Below, piece after piece: positions 12,660-24,500 of a DNA stretch of 64,000 bases. This DNA is from Dryocosmus kuriphilus (Eukaryota; Arthropoda; Insecta; Hymenoptera; Cynipidae), in assembly GCA_038277395.1 (NCBI GenBank), contig CM076193.1:119876133-119940132 (forward strand), in the 5' to 3' direction. Made by a program: the position numbers and the translations under genes. Below the pieces are notes generated by a model, which saw nothing but the letters and a program-made list of their open reading frames with translations, was not told where the DNA came from and ran no database searches. The stretch's first letter is position 1. Each line of letters begins with the position of its first letter.

Positions 12660-15551
12660 GGGGTAATCTGTACGGTTATTGGCCACTGAAGCGAATATGG
12701 TACTCAAATATTAATATAAATAACTCACTAAATACAGTTTTAATGTAAAATAAGTATAAATACTTTTTAGAAAGTATTATTTACTTAAATAAAACTAGAG
12801 TAAATAATAAAAATTGAGTATTGCGAGATATTATTGAAAATAGTACTTAAAGTGAAAAAGTACGTTGATTGGCCATGTAAATACAGTCATTGGCTTTACA
12901 GTGGACAGTGATTGACCTAACCATATTAGTATAGGTATTCATGAAATACACTAACGATGCTTCTGAAAAAACTACTTTATTAAGGTTATTAATAAATTAA
13001 AAAATAAACAACATGGTTTTAAATTAAATATTTATTAGTTTCACATTATTCAACTAATTATTGGAAACAGCAGTATAAGTTATGTTTTTCAACAAATTAT
13101 CTACATTTATCTTTTAATAGTAGGTTTTCCTTTTTCCTTAACAGAAAAATTTTCCCCTTTTGTAACATTTCAATTTTCATTATTTTTTTCTTTTATCATA
13201 TTTTGCAATATTTTAATATACTCCTCTTTTCCCTGCTTTTTTTTTTGCAAATCTGCTTGTTTCTTTAAATCCTTTTCTCTTTCAGCTTCTTTTTTCTTCT
13301 CCACTGCAGTAATCTTTTTAAGTTCCTTGGCTTTTAACTCTGATTTTTGTTTCTCAATTTTTTAAAATTCACTTAGCTTCCAATCACGCGATGATAGATC
13401 ATACGAAGTTTTCTCGGTGAATTGCATACCTTTACGCTTAGAAGTTGGTGGTTTTTCTAAAAACTCATAAAATTCTTTTAGAAGATCTCTTTTATGAGTA
13501 AGAGATAAATCAAGTACATTATCTATAGTTTCAATATCACAGTAAGTCTCAGTATTTTCTTTAGTCTTATCATCAGTTACTATAATATTTAATTTATCTC
13601 CCTTATCACATAATGCATTTTGTTCTTTAGTCTTTAAACTATTATTATTATGTAAGGTTAAATCTTCATTTATATCACTTAAATTACTATCCATAGTGAT
13701 AATATTTAAATTATTTAAAGTTACTTCTTGTGTTTCAGACATGTTAGACTATAACTATCTAAATTGATAATGTCAGCATCAGTCTCAATTGCATCAATAA
13801 TATTACAGTTATTTTTTATTATCACATTGACATCTGGATCATCAATTATTATACAATTTTCAAGATCAATATCTTCAAACTCTTCTGATACCTCCAAATC
13901 GTAACTTTGTTTTCGACTAGCCTGAACATTCAATTTTCTTCATTGGTATTACCATTTTCCACTGGTTGAGTAAAATTTGCTTGCTCGCTATTATCACTGT
14001 GAAAATTTTTCTGAAACTCTGCTAATAATTTACAAAAAATTAAGAACTCTTCATATTTTTTATATTGTGTAACATCTGGTCTAAAAGAATTTAATTGATC
14101 CAATAAGTTAGATCCTATCAATTGACAAAAAGTTTCATAAGTGATAGTTGATGTACTCAATGGACTTTCATTTCTATTACTCATATTTTTAACGGATGTA
14201 CTAAGGCACTTTGAAAAATCGACAGCATCCGGAAACCACGGATAAAAACTAGAAGCTTTGAAACCATGCGTCGTATAGTGTTACCATCGGGTGAGAAAAT
14301 ATCCACAGCAACTTTTAGAAGTGGACCCGTTTTCTCCAAAGTCATGTTATCAGTTGGATTACTTTATCGCCAATTAAGCACACTTTTTTTCCAAATATTT
14401 TTAAGTGGCTTAAAAGCAGCAACATCTTCTGTTTGTAATAATAGTCTAGTAGAATTTGGGTACAAACAGTTTAAAATAATTTGTAACTCTGTACATAGAT
14501 TACTAAGTTCCATTGAAATGTGGCTGCTATGCCCATTGCCCATCAACAAAAACCACTAGGAGTGACTCCGATCCCCCAGCCATCTGAAACTGATTGCACT
14601 AAAAGTAAACAATACTGTTAGATTTAATTTAGAAGCACCTTTATCAACTTCATACACATTGCATGCTCCTCGAGGAGCTAAAACATATTTTAATTTTGGA
14701 CACACATGAAAATATGTTTCATCACTGTTGAATATACGCGATGGATAATCTAAAATGTGTACATAATTTTCCCTTGGTAAGTATTCATAGATTTGTTTAA
14801 ACCAATTTCGTACATCATTCTCACTTTTTCAGTTATTCTTGAAAGGAGTTTTTACATTGCTTTGGTCTAAAAATGACTTGACACTAGCTTGTATATTTTC
14901 TTTCCTTCGAGGAAATCCTTTTCGATGGCACTCAAAAATCCACTTTACCAAATCATTTTCTTTATCTATAACTAAGACTGGAGGTGGGCCTGGAGTTATT
15001 TTGGTAAATGCATTGCTCATTCTAAATTGTAACTTGCCTCTTGGAATACCATATTGCTGGCATGCTTGTCGTTGTGACATTCCCTTGTTGACTGCATCTA
15101 TAGCATCTTCCACGTTTACCTCTGAAAATTTTTTATATAATTCGCCTTCTTTTTATTAACTTTTGGCATTTTACATAGAGAAAGACTATGTTAGGGTACC
15201 TATTCAAAGTTGCAGTGTATAAGGGTGAAATCTAACCTAAAAAATATATTTTATAAAATTACATATTCACCAAGGAACATAGAATATTTTTTTAATATTA
15301 TGATCAAAAAATATTTTTATTTACAATTTGAAACAAGTTCATTGCTGCATATTTGTAAACAAATCTTTATAAATGTTTGACTTCAATTTTCTAAATTACC
15401 AAACTTAAATAGTGATTTGAAAACTTTATATTCATTAGAATTCAAGTATTTAAGTAGAAAATGAATAACCTATCACCGTTTCTTATTATTTTCTAAACAG
15501 AAGTATGTGGCCAATCACTAACTCATGGCCAACAACTGTACATGTTACCCC
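12660..15551 (-). mobile_element. pogo/Tigger-like DNA transposon
   Basis: The ends GGGGTAATCTGTACGGTT and, inverted, GGGGTAACATGTACAGTT are flanked by TA at 12658-12659 and 15552-15553. The imperfect inverted repeats extend about 30 bp into GTTGGCCA, and GGCCA-type motifs recur just inside both ends. The body encodes a CENP-B/pogo-type transposase on the minus strand. It looks full length (2.9 kb) but inactive. Confidence 0.88.
13107..15169 (-). pseudogene. pogo/Tigger-like transposase, frameshifted
   Basis: From the ATG at 15169 (MPKVNKKK) the frame shifts by one base within about 10 codons. It then reads a Psq-type helix-turn-helix (AIDAVNKGMSQRQACQQYGI), a CENP-B-like second DNA-binding region (DLVKWIFECHRKGFPRRKEN) and a stop at about 14830. 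A DDE_1-type core follows, with NSDETYF at about 14730 and MGNGHSSH at about 14540, where DGHSSH would be expected. The C-terminal part is an acidic, Asn/Asp-rich region followed by a Lys/Glu-rich likely coiled coil (KAKELKKITAVEKKKEAER). Several frameshifts and stops are present. Confidence 0.85.
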
Positions 15552-15796
15552 TATGATCTCGTAAATAGTTTCTGCTTAATTTGCCAACTTCAGATTGAAA
15601 AATGATACCAGATAGCGTACTAAAATGATTCAGAGAGTACATTATTTTTCAGTTGATCCTTCTGATGTCGGATCGGTATTTGTTTATCAGGTTTCGCACT
15701 TCTTTTATCAAATTGGCGGATATGAAATGAGATTGTTAATTGTTGCGTAAAGTGTCTTAATACCGAATTTAAACCTAAATCGATTTCTATTTTTTA

Positions 15797-15941
15797 GATT
15801 AAGTTTGAAAGTTTTTTACTGATTGTAAAAACTTTGCAAAAAACTTTTTCTCCGGTCTTACGATCATGTGTAATAATCAGAAAATCATCTCCAAATAAAT
15901 TTACATCTTTATTAGTCTTGACTACGTACGTTTCAACCTCC
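15797..15941. repeat. Left inverted LTR of Penelope-like copy 2
   Basis: Reverse complement of 17466-17610, with only scattered differences over roughly 145 bp. The similarity stops abruptly at GATTAAGTTTGAAAG. Confidence 0.88.
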
Positions 15942-15954
15942 ATTAAATTTAGTT

Positions 15955-16945
15955 TCAGAATCTATAGAAGAAAAATTGAACCTTCATAAAAATCTTACCT
16001 AAATATCAAAAAATGAAATTCTAACTGCTGTCAGAATAGTTTTCAATAACACAGTTTTTTCTTTCAATAAGAAATTTTACAAACAAGTTTCAGGATGTCC
16101 AATGGGATCACCACTTTCTCCACTCGCTACTAACCTTGTTCTTGAAGATACAGAAAAAAGAGCTTTATCTCAGTTAAGTTTCAAACCAGTTATTTACAAA
16201 AGGTATGTAGATGATATTTTTACAATTGTTCCTACAATACAAAATTCAAGAATTAATAGACACTTTCAATAATATGGAAGACTCCGTAAATTTCACTTCA
16301 GAAATTGAACAAAATAATTCCTTAAATTTCTTAGATTTAACCATCATAAAAACAGAAAAAGGTAATTTAATTACAAATGTATACAAAAAACCAAGTTTTT
16401 CAGAAAAGTATTTAAATTTCGATTCCCATCATCAATCTAGTCAAAAAATTAGTTTAATAAAAGGTATAACCTGGTTGGAAAACTATAATAAAACTGATTT
16501 AAAGGTTACGTTACCATACATTCAAGGATTATCTGAAAGAATAAGAAGTGGTCTTAAAAAATTCAATATTAACGTTTATTTTTTTAAAAACGATCATAAT
16601 ATAGGGAAGCTTATTAACAATAGAGAGGATTCAGAAAAAACTGAAAATTTATCAAATGTAGTATATTTAATAAAATGTTTAGATTGCAACAAAATTTACA
16701 TTGGTGAGACAGGCAGAAGACTAAAAACAAGAATAACGGAACACAAAAGAGATGTTAGAATTGGCAATTTTAATACCGGCTTATCCTAACATTTCTGAAA
16801 TTTTAATCATGCGTTCGACTTCAATTTTGACAACATAAAAATTCCACCAAGAGACAAAAACAAAAAAAATAAGAAAAATTCTAGAATCAATCTTCACGAA
16901 TAAATACAAACAAAACTCTATTAATCTTCAAACAGAAATTTTTTA
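15955..16945 (+). pseudogene. Penelope-like RT C-terminal half plus GIY-YIG endonuclease
   Basis: The sequence begins inside the polymerase and reads GCPMGSPLSPLATNL, then RYVDDIF at about 16201-16221 (catalytic aspartates intact), a frameshift near 16245, then NSLNFLDLTIIKTEKGN. An uninterrupted frame to 16789 ends in the endonuclease motifs LIKCLDCNKIYIGETGRRLK and TRITEHKRD. A histidine-rich tail (FNHAFDFNFDNIKIPPRDKN) follows in another frame. Confidence 0.9.
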
Positions 16946-17465
16946 AATATCAACCAATGCTATCACAGTATCATACAATAAACAAAATTATAGTTTTACT
17001 TAAATTTCAAATTAAAACGTTTTTAGCGCCCAATATCATCCGCATTTAAATCACATGACTGACACCAAAAGGTTACCGTAATTGATCACCTATCGGTTAC
17101 CAACAGCAGGTCATCACTGTATCATGTGACAAAATTTTCTTCCGCCATTTTTCATGATCTAAAATGTAAAAATTGTTACTTAAGTGTATTGTCCGTCACT
17201 CACCACAAAAGTTTTTAAAAATGTAACAGTTTGTGAAAGTTTGGTCTCTCAACAATTTTTGAGGGATCAAAAAAACAATATGTCGACTCTCTTTGGAGAA
17301 AAATAATATAGACCATGCGATCACTTCGTAATTCTTAAGGTAGACAGCCTCTATTTTCATAACCTAGTTTTTAAAAAATTTTTAATCTAAAACCTGTATT
17401 TTTAAACAAAATTTTCAACATTACATTATATTTGTTTGTTGGACCTGAGGAAGACCCACAGTATT

Positions 17466-17610
17466 GGAGTGGAAACGTACGTAGTCAAGACTAATAAAGA
17501 TGTAAATTTATTTGGAGATCATTTTCTGATTATTACACATGATCGTAAGACCGGAGAAAAATGTTTTTGCAAAGTTTTTACAATCAGGAAAAAACTTTCA
17601 AACTTAATCC
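17466..17610. repeat. Right inverted LTR of Penelope-like copy 2
   Basis: Inverted partner of 15797-15941. Just upstream and across its inner edge (17449-17477) lie CCTGAGGA, CCAC/GTGG pairing arms and GGAAAC, in the order seen in copy 1. Confidence 0.85.
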
Positions 17611-17976
17611 ATTAATAAGCGATCGAAGAAAGAACAGCTTTGACCCTCGAGGTTTGGAGTTTTAATCTACAATTTTATTTTTTACTGTGAACTTGCATAA
17701 GGTTCTTTTCATTTATCAGAACATTAGCATTTTCCATTTGTATAAATCCTTAGAAATATATTAGAATTTAAAATCACTGAATCTGAATTAACGTTTTTAA
17801 TTTATAACTATATTTTATTAATCTTGGAAGAGTTTGAACTTTCTTGAAAGTTTCTTCATTACTTTTCATAAGATTTTCATTAATTTGAAAATATTCATTC
17901 TTCCGGGCTTACGACATTTATCGATTTTCGGAGACACCTAAACTGCATTTAGAATAGGCTAATTAATTTCTCCAGT
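17611..17976. other. Spacer without recognised feature
   Basis: AT-rich DNA between the Penelope-like element and mariner B; nothing recognised. Confidence 0.6.
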
Positions 17977-18141
17977 TACGAGGCACGTCCAGAAAGTAAG
18001 TGCACTGGTACTCTCACAGCAGTAGGGAATACTTTTTCGACATGTTGGCAACACTGTTGCGTGGTCTGACCCCCCCCTTACGAGACCAATCCGAGTTTAG
18101 TATGTTGAAAACTCTTGAAGCAGTAGTATCTCTCGCGAAAA

Positions 18142-18835
18142 ATGTCGATCGTGTCTTCCGCCAAGTGCGAAATTCGCGCCGTCATTCGCGTCGTCATTTG
18201 GAGCATTAAGAACGCGAAGGCGATGATTTTCTCTACTCTATTGTTACTGGAGACGAAACTTGGGTTGCCCACTACACGCCTGAAACTAAGAAGCAGTCTC
18301 ATCAATGGCGCCACACCTTGTCACCCTCCGCCAAGAAATTCAAAACCACAATTTCAGCCAAAAAAATCATGGCATCCGTGTTTTGGGACCATAAAGTCAT
18401 AATTTTGATTGAATATTTACCTCACGGGGAGACCATCAACGGGGCAAGATACTGTGAGACGCTGAAAAAATTTAAAAGGCGATTCAGAATAAAAGGAGGG
18501 GCATGCTGGCGAAGGGAGTTTGCCTGCTGCATGAAAATGCCAAACCTCACACGGCTAACGCCACGAAGCAACTCCTGGACTCTTTTGGATGGGACGTTTT
18601 GAACCCCCCCCCCCCCCCCCATTCCCCTGACCTAGCCTCTTCAGATTTCCATCTCTTCACTTCCCTGAAGGTGCACATGGGTGGAAACAAGTTTTCAACG
18701 GACGAGGAGGTGAAGGGGGAGGTGGAGAAGTGGGCGAAAGAGCTGACGGGAGACTTCTTCGAGGCATGCATCGAAGAATTGATCCCGTGGCTCACCACTT
18801 GCATCGAGAGGGATGGTGACTATGTCGAAAAATAA
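18142..18835 (+). pseudogene. Mariner transposase remnant (family B)
   Basis: The ATG at 18142 begins MSIVSSAKCEIRAVIRV, typical of a mariner N-terminus, then jumps to sequence just before the first catalytic block (VTGDETWVAHYTPETKK, about 18235). A further frameshift leads to LLHENAKPHTA, where the usual HDN is HEN. The third acidic block SPDLASSDFHLF follows. A 17-base C run at 18604-18620 sits between them and adds prolines. The frame ends ERDGDYVEK at 18835. Deletion, frameshifts and the D-to-E change make it inactive. Confidence 0.9.
18604..18620. repeat. Poly-C run inside mariner B
   Basis: Seventeen consecutive C residues in the transposase, at the place usually encoding HPPYSPD; a slippage-prone tract and possible assembly error site. 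Confidence 0.95.
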
Positions 18836-18936
18836 CTTACATATGTACAAGTGTAACCAACTATGTTTTTGTTTTAATACATTTTTTTTGAAGCCTACAT
18901 AAATTGAGTACACTTACTTTCTGGACGTGCCTCGTA

Positions 18937-19724
18937 TATTGCAATCTTTTCATTCGGAAATATTAAATATTGAAAAAAATAAACAAATTGTAACAACAAA
19001 ACGTCCAAAGGTATATAACTCTTTAAACAAAAATATTTGGTGGTAGATGAACTCCCATTTTCGACACACTAGAAGCAGTAATAATCGGAAAAGATTTGTC
19101 AGCATTACTTGGAACTTAGTTTGTCCTATTTCTTTTATTGCGTCTGCGATTCCGAGACATGACGGGAAATACGAAGGGAATCCATCTTCCCTGGTTTAAC
19201 GCGAAATATTTTCTTATTTCTGTTCAGAGAAAAGTCGTTATGTGGCAATAATGAGGCGAGGGATCGGGGCGATGGAAGATTTATTCTCTCTTTATTTCTC
19301 CATCTCCTCTTTTAACACCGGACGAAGAGGGAAAGTGCTTTATTCAAGCGAACTGCCGTCCACCCTTTCGTGTCTAGACGCGGTGGGTAGCTTCGAGTTA
19401 CATAAGGCAACGTTTATAGAAGAAAGAGGGATGCTATAGGGGGGTTGAATGCACAGAGAGGCGTAAAAGCGTAGAATGAGGTGAGGCATTGGATCGTTTT
19501 CAAGTGCACCGTACACATCGCGTGCCGCATTCGTGCGTAAGGCCGCGCGATAAGTATGTTGCCAGAATAAACTCCCGCTGCTTTTTTCCTTCACCACCTT
19601 TCAGATTTTTGTCCTTGCTCACCATGAGTAAAGAATTAGTCAGGTCACTTGCAATGAGATTTGATACAACCAGCACGCATTTTTACATTCTAACACCAAC
19701 TTGTGCCTTTGTGCTATAAGATCC
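18937..19724. other. Gene-free stretch with moderate GC
   Basis: Positions 19130-19600 are less AT-rich and non-repetitive. A TTCTTATTTCTGTTCAG acceptor-like string lies near 19210-19227, but no matching donor or recognisable peptide follows. Possibly conserved non-coding DNA. Confidence 0.4.
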
Positions 19725-20935
19725 TGACCAATGTAATCTTAAGTAGACTAACACCTTTTGCTGAGGAAATCATTGGGGATTACCAGTGTGGATTCCGCCG
19801 AAACCGGTCTACAAGCGATCAAATGTTTACAATTAGACAACTGTTAGAAAAGAAATGGTAATTTAATGAAGCAATACATCAGCTATTTATGGACTTCAAA
19901 AAAGCTTACGACTCTATTATACGCGCACGAATGTACTGGATTTTGGAGTTCTTAGGTGTACCAAGGAAATTGGTTAGACTTATCGAAGTTTGCTTGTACG
20001 GCAGTAGGGGTAGGATACGCGTAAACAGAAGTTTATCTGAAGACTTTTTGATCCGTGATGGCCTGAAACAGGGCGACGCAGGACGAATCCGTCCGGTGCT
20101 ACCCTCAATAGGATAATACAAATTCTGGGATATGCGGATGATCTCGACTTACTCGGGGATGATAAAGAAACTGTAGCTGAAAATGCGGAACTCTTGATCA
20201 CAAAAGCCAAGGAAATAGGTTTAGAAGTTAGCGAATCGAAGAGAAATTATTTGATCGTCGACAGATCAGAACAAAGCAATGAAGAGGGGGATCTAATGGC
20301 CGGAAATAAGAAATTTGAAAGAATTAATGAGTTTAAATACCTCGGGACTATTATAACTGGCGACAATAACATTAAAACGGAAATCAACAGGCGGCTACAC
20401 GCTGGCAATGGGTGATACTATGCAACAAATACATTCCTAAAATCGTGATTGTTATCTAGAAACATCAAAGTAAGAATTTACAAAACGATAATAATGCCGG
20501 TCGTCATATACGGGTGCGAAACTTGGGCGCTGACGAAAGGAGAGGAGAACAGGTTTAGAGTATTCGAAAATAAAGTGCTTCGAAAAATGTATGGCCCAAA
20601 AGGGACGAAGAGACTGGTGAATGGAGAAAACTGCATAATGATGAGCTGCATGCACTCTACGGGTCAGTAAATATTAATAGAGTAATGAAAGCGCGCAAAT
20701 TAAGCTGGGCGGGACATGTTGCAAGAATGGGCAACGAAAAAAAAACAGTGACGCAAGTTTTGAGAGGGAAACCGATTAGTAAGGGACCTCTAGGCAGATC
20801 GAGAAACAGATTGGAGAAAAACGTAAGGGATGATCTAAAAGAGCTAGGGCATGATTATTTAGACTGGATGGAAGATGCACAGGATAGAGATGCGTGGCGG
20901 TTCTAGGTAGCTGAGGCAATGAACTTCCGAGTTCG
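19725..20935 (+). pseudogene. Non-LTR retrotransposon reverse transcriptase, 5'-truncated
   Basis: Broken plus-strand frames read in order: YQCGFRRNRSTSDQ, FMDFKKAYDSI (motif A), RDGLKQGDA (motif B), a deletion at about 20080-20095, GYADDLDLLGD (catalytic motif C), FKYLGTIITGDN, then MPVVIYGCETWALTKGEE and LSWAGHVARMGNEKK of the C-terminal region. The family resembles the endonuclease/RT polyproteins common in insects; I cannot assign the clade (RTE- or Jockey-like). The 5' half, including any endonuclease, is absent, and several stops and frameshifts exist. Confidence 0.9.
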
Positions 20936-20943
20936 CAAAGCTA

Positions 20944-20991
20944 CCCATAATAATAATAATGATAATAATAATTATTATTTTTTTTATTATT
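20944..20991. repeat. (ATA/ATT)n tail of the non-LTR element
   Basis: A run of ATA-type trinucleotides changing to ATT immediately after the retrotransposon's C-terminal sequence. Microsatellite 3' tails of this kind occur in several non-LTR clades. Confidence 0.8.
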
Positions 20992-21022
20992 ATACTGAGA
21001 GGCTGCCTATGGAAAAAAGCAC

Positions 21023-21543
21023 CACAGAAAAAACAAAAGATAAAGTTTACATCGATTCTAGTTGAAAGATTCGTTGCAACAAAAATTAGCCTTGTTGGTT
21101 AAACTTCATATGAAGCGGAGATGATTTCGTGATTTTAACCTTGCCTCGGTAATCTTTCGCCTGCCTTCGCCTCAATTTTTATTCGAAAAGTTAGGAGAGT
21201 TACGACGCCAGAGCCGTCTAGCCTTGTTTAACTTCAATTAATTGGAGCAAAATGGCGATTCCCAGCTGTCAGCTGCTTTTCACTTAGTGGTGTAAAATAA
21301 GTTCTAGTTCATTTACTGTAGTCTAATCTATTTCGGAAGAGACTATGAGCAAGAAAAATGTCTTATTTGTATTTTTTGTTAGCGATTCCACGTTCTAACT
21401 CAATTTTTTCACATCCGGCGTGATGCAATAGATGAGGTCAGAGTTATTCTCCTAACCTCGGCGAAACTTTCAACACAATAAGGTCAACTTCCAACCGTTC
21501 AAAAATTTATCTGCAACACATTTTATCTTTTGTTTTTTCTGTG
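21023..21543. mobile_element. MITE-like element with 23-bp inverted ends
   Basis: The ends CACAGAAAAAACAAAAGATA and its inverted partner are almost identical over about 22 bp and bound 521 bp of non-coding sequence. No clear target duplication was found in the flanking bases, so the superfamily is open. Confidence 0.7.
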
Positions 21544-24500
21544 ACAACACTATTATTATTGTTAATTAACCAACCTATAAACGATAAACGATTACTAGAC
21601 AATTGATCAATTTATGAAATTCTCTTTTTCTTGGATTCAATAGCCCTGCCCACCTGACATAAAAAGTTTTGTTTTATCATAGGTAACTGTTACGGGGTCA
21701 CTCACATGGAAAACTCAATAGAAAACTGCTTCGATTAATTATTTCTATAACAAAAACTAAATTTATGAAAACTGATATACAATTTAAATGGAAATATTGG
21801 TTTTATCGGTTTATTGGGTATTCGGTTCAGTAATCTCGTAGATATTTAAATCAGATGTGTTAAACGAATACATATGTAACCTATTCCATCCTGGCTTTTC
21901 TGTACGAGTGATTATGAGGATCAGTTTAACAAAAATATACAGTAACTGTCATCCTTTAATTAATTATGATCCTTTAATTAGTTTTACCTGTCAAGTTGTG
22001 AAATTCGTAATTTGCTTCTAGCGTATTCTTCACAAGGAAGGTAATGATTAAATAATTAAATTATATTATATGGCTTGAATTTTTCGTTTATATGAAATTT
22101 ATAGTTAGATATTGTTTTTGTAGCGTTTTATTCGACGATGTGTTAACTGTTATTATGTTGAATGTAGAAATGATGGAACTCTGAATATGAAGTTCCAACT
22201 TTTTCCATTAAAACATGAAGCTGAAGATTTTACAAAACAGAAAATTTTAATATTGTTTAATTTCACGCATATTAAAATTGTTCTGAAGTTTGATTTATTA
22301 ACTTACTGATTTCAACATTTTCATATATATTCTAGTAGCAAATGAGCTTCCTGAACTCTGTTAATATCAGAGAGATGTGTACAAAAGCTCTGAAAAGGTT
22401 TAGATATTAGTTTCAAATTTTAATTCAGAAGAAATAAAGAAAAAGTGTCTCAATATTTTTTCCAAGCTTTCCATTCCATTTGTATTCTTTTTAGTAATAT
22501 TTCAGAATAAAATAGGAAATAGGGAACTAAGCAAATGATACGTTGCAAAAATGTTTCGCAGATTGAAACTTTTAAGTAAAGGCAAATTAAAATATTGATA
22601 TTTGAAGGAAATGTGCGATAGTTCATGGGGCTAATTATGCTCCCGAAGTCAATAATAGTCTTATCACGAAATCCTAACATCCTTCCTTCCTCATAAATTG
22701 TTCGAGAACCTTCATAGAAAGCAGACTCTGATTTTTAATAACTTTACTAGATAGACATACGTTTTTATATATGTACATGTGAATATGCACACATGAAAAT
22801 GTATATTGATATGGTACATGTGAATACAGCAAAGCCGTTTTCACGACTCGTTTCAGTTTCTTCGTAACCATTCTTCCTTCTTTTAATTTTTGTAAGCCAT
22901 TTGTCCATTTAATTCTTTTCTACTTAGATTCATTTTTAATATTTAAACTCCAGCTCAGGGTATCCTTAATGTTGTAAACCGAGCGTGAAACTTTTCACGA
23001 GTCAGACAAAGTTCAAATGCAGCCTGGAAATCAAGTGGGTTTCAGTTTTAGGGCGGTATTATAAAAGTTGCTTGCTCATTCATATTGTAATATTTTTTAC
23101 ATTTTGTGTTTAATGTGCAAGCTACGAATAAAGTGAGATACTTCATATTTCACGATCCACGCTCCACAGTTTTTAAATAAAGTTAGCTTGGAAATTGAAC
23201 AACTTTTTTTCGAACATTTGAAATTGTCAGGTTTATTTGAAATTATCAATTTATACTGGAAATATAAAATTAGAATTCAAAGGTGAAGGGAGTGTTGGGG
23301 AGGTAGTGAAAAAATCCTCACCAATACCTGTCAATAGTGATGCGTAATATCACTAATGAACTTTCGCTACCAGCAAATAAAATTGAATGGAATTTGTTTA
23401 AAATTGAACATATTTAATATGAAGACAAGTAAAATTGCACAGTATCAAATTAATTAGGCTTTAAAATCTAATAAATGTATAAGTATAGCCTCTTATGTAA
23501 GATTTTGTGACATATGAGGTTAATATGCCATACTAAATTGGTTTCTAAATATCAAAAATGTGTGGCTTACTTCTGATGATTTTGCACGTTTACTTTACTA
23601 AAGTGTCTGGCGGCTAATGTCTTTATCTACTTAGTTTAAAGAATGTTCAACTTGAACAAGTTGAAATTTAGAATAATTTAAATCTGAAATAATCAAATAA
23701 TTGAATATGGAATTGATTTTGGAATTAAAAATGGTTATTATTAAAATTTAAACAATTTTTATTGGATTACTATTCAGAATTAAGCAAACTCCATACGTTA
23801 TTAAAAAAGTGTGCTCGTAAAAATTTTAATTTTTTAAATTTCAAAATGAAATATTTCATAAAATAAAAATTTCTAAGTTAGCTAAGTCAAATTGAAAGCC
23901 AACTTTTATCAATTTTAAAACTCTTTACATCATATTTCATGAGTAAGTATAAAATAATTCATTAAACATCTTCTCATTGTTTGATCTACAACTTCTTTTA
24001 ATTCTGAAATAAAGAAACATTTTTAAAAAAGCAGAGACATTCTTCTTCTTTTTAAAGCCAACAAAAAATATTTTAAGAGTTCATAATTATATCAGACTTC
24101 TTAAATTCATCTTTATAATATATTAAAATTAAAATACAAATTTCGACCATTGGATTTAATTTTTATTTACCCGTTCTGTTGCTGAAAATAATTTTTTTCA
24201 AAAGTACATACGGTTGACTGTCAAATCGTCTATGTTAAAATTGAAATGGAATCTCCGCGCGTGTATACTCGAAAACATAAAGCCGAAAATGTTATAATAA
24301 TACTCCATTATTGTGTACGAATCCTTCGGCTAAGCGAAAAATGATACCGGGAAATGTGTTTCGAGGTTAATGGATAGTCGACCACCGTGAAAATCGATTG
24401 AAAAGTACGGCTGCATGAGAAGTATTAACCCTCGTAAACGCGGGACTTATTTTCCCCGGTGTGCACAATTTTCGTCGAGTGTCAGGGGTCGTTTGCCCTC

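Larger units (their letters stand above)
15797..17610 (+). mobile_element. Penelope-like retroelement with inverted LTRs (copy 2, truncated)
   Basis: Inverted repeats of about 145 bp (15797-15941 and 17466-17610, sharing ACTACGTACGTTTC and GATCATGTGTAATAATCAG) flank plus-strand reverse transcriptase and GIY-YIG sequence. The N-terminal half of the polymerase is missing, so this is a shorter and more truncated element than copy 1 and belongs to another family. Confidence 0.9.
17979..18934 (+). mobile_element. Mariner element, family B, internally deleted
   Basis: Terminal inverted repeats begin CGAGGCACGTCCAGAAAGTA at both ends, with TA at 17977-17978 and 18935-18936. The 956-bp length is short for a mariner of about 1.3 kb. 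Most of the N-terminal DNA-binding half of the transposase is missing. Confidence 0.94.

Noticed and set aside
17449..17477. Full hammerhead ribozyme in Penelope copy 2
   Set aside because: The CTGAGGA and GGAAAC boxes are there, but the stem II pairing is only about 4 bp and offset; not listed as a separate RNA.
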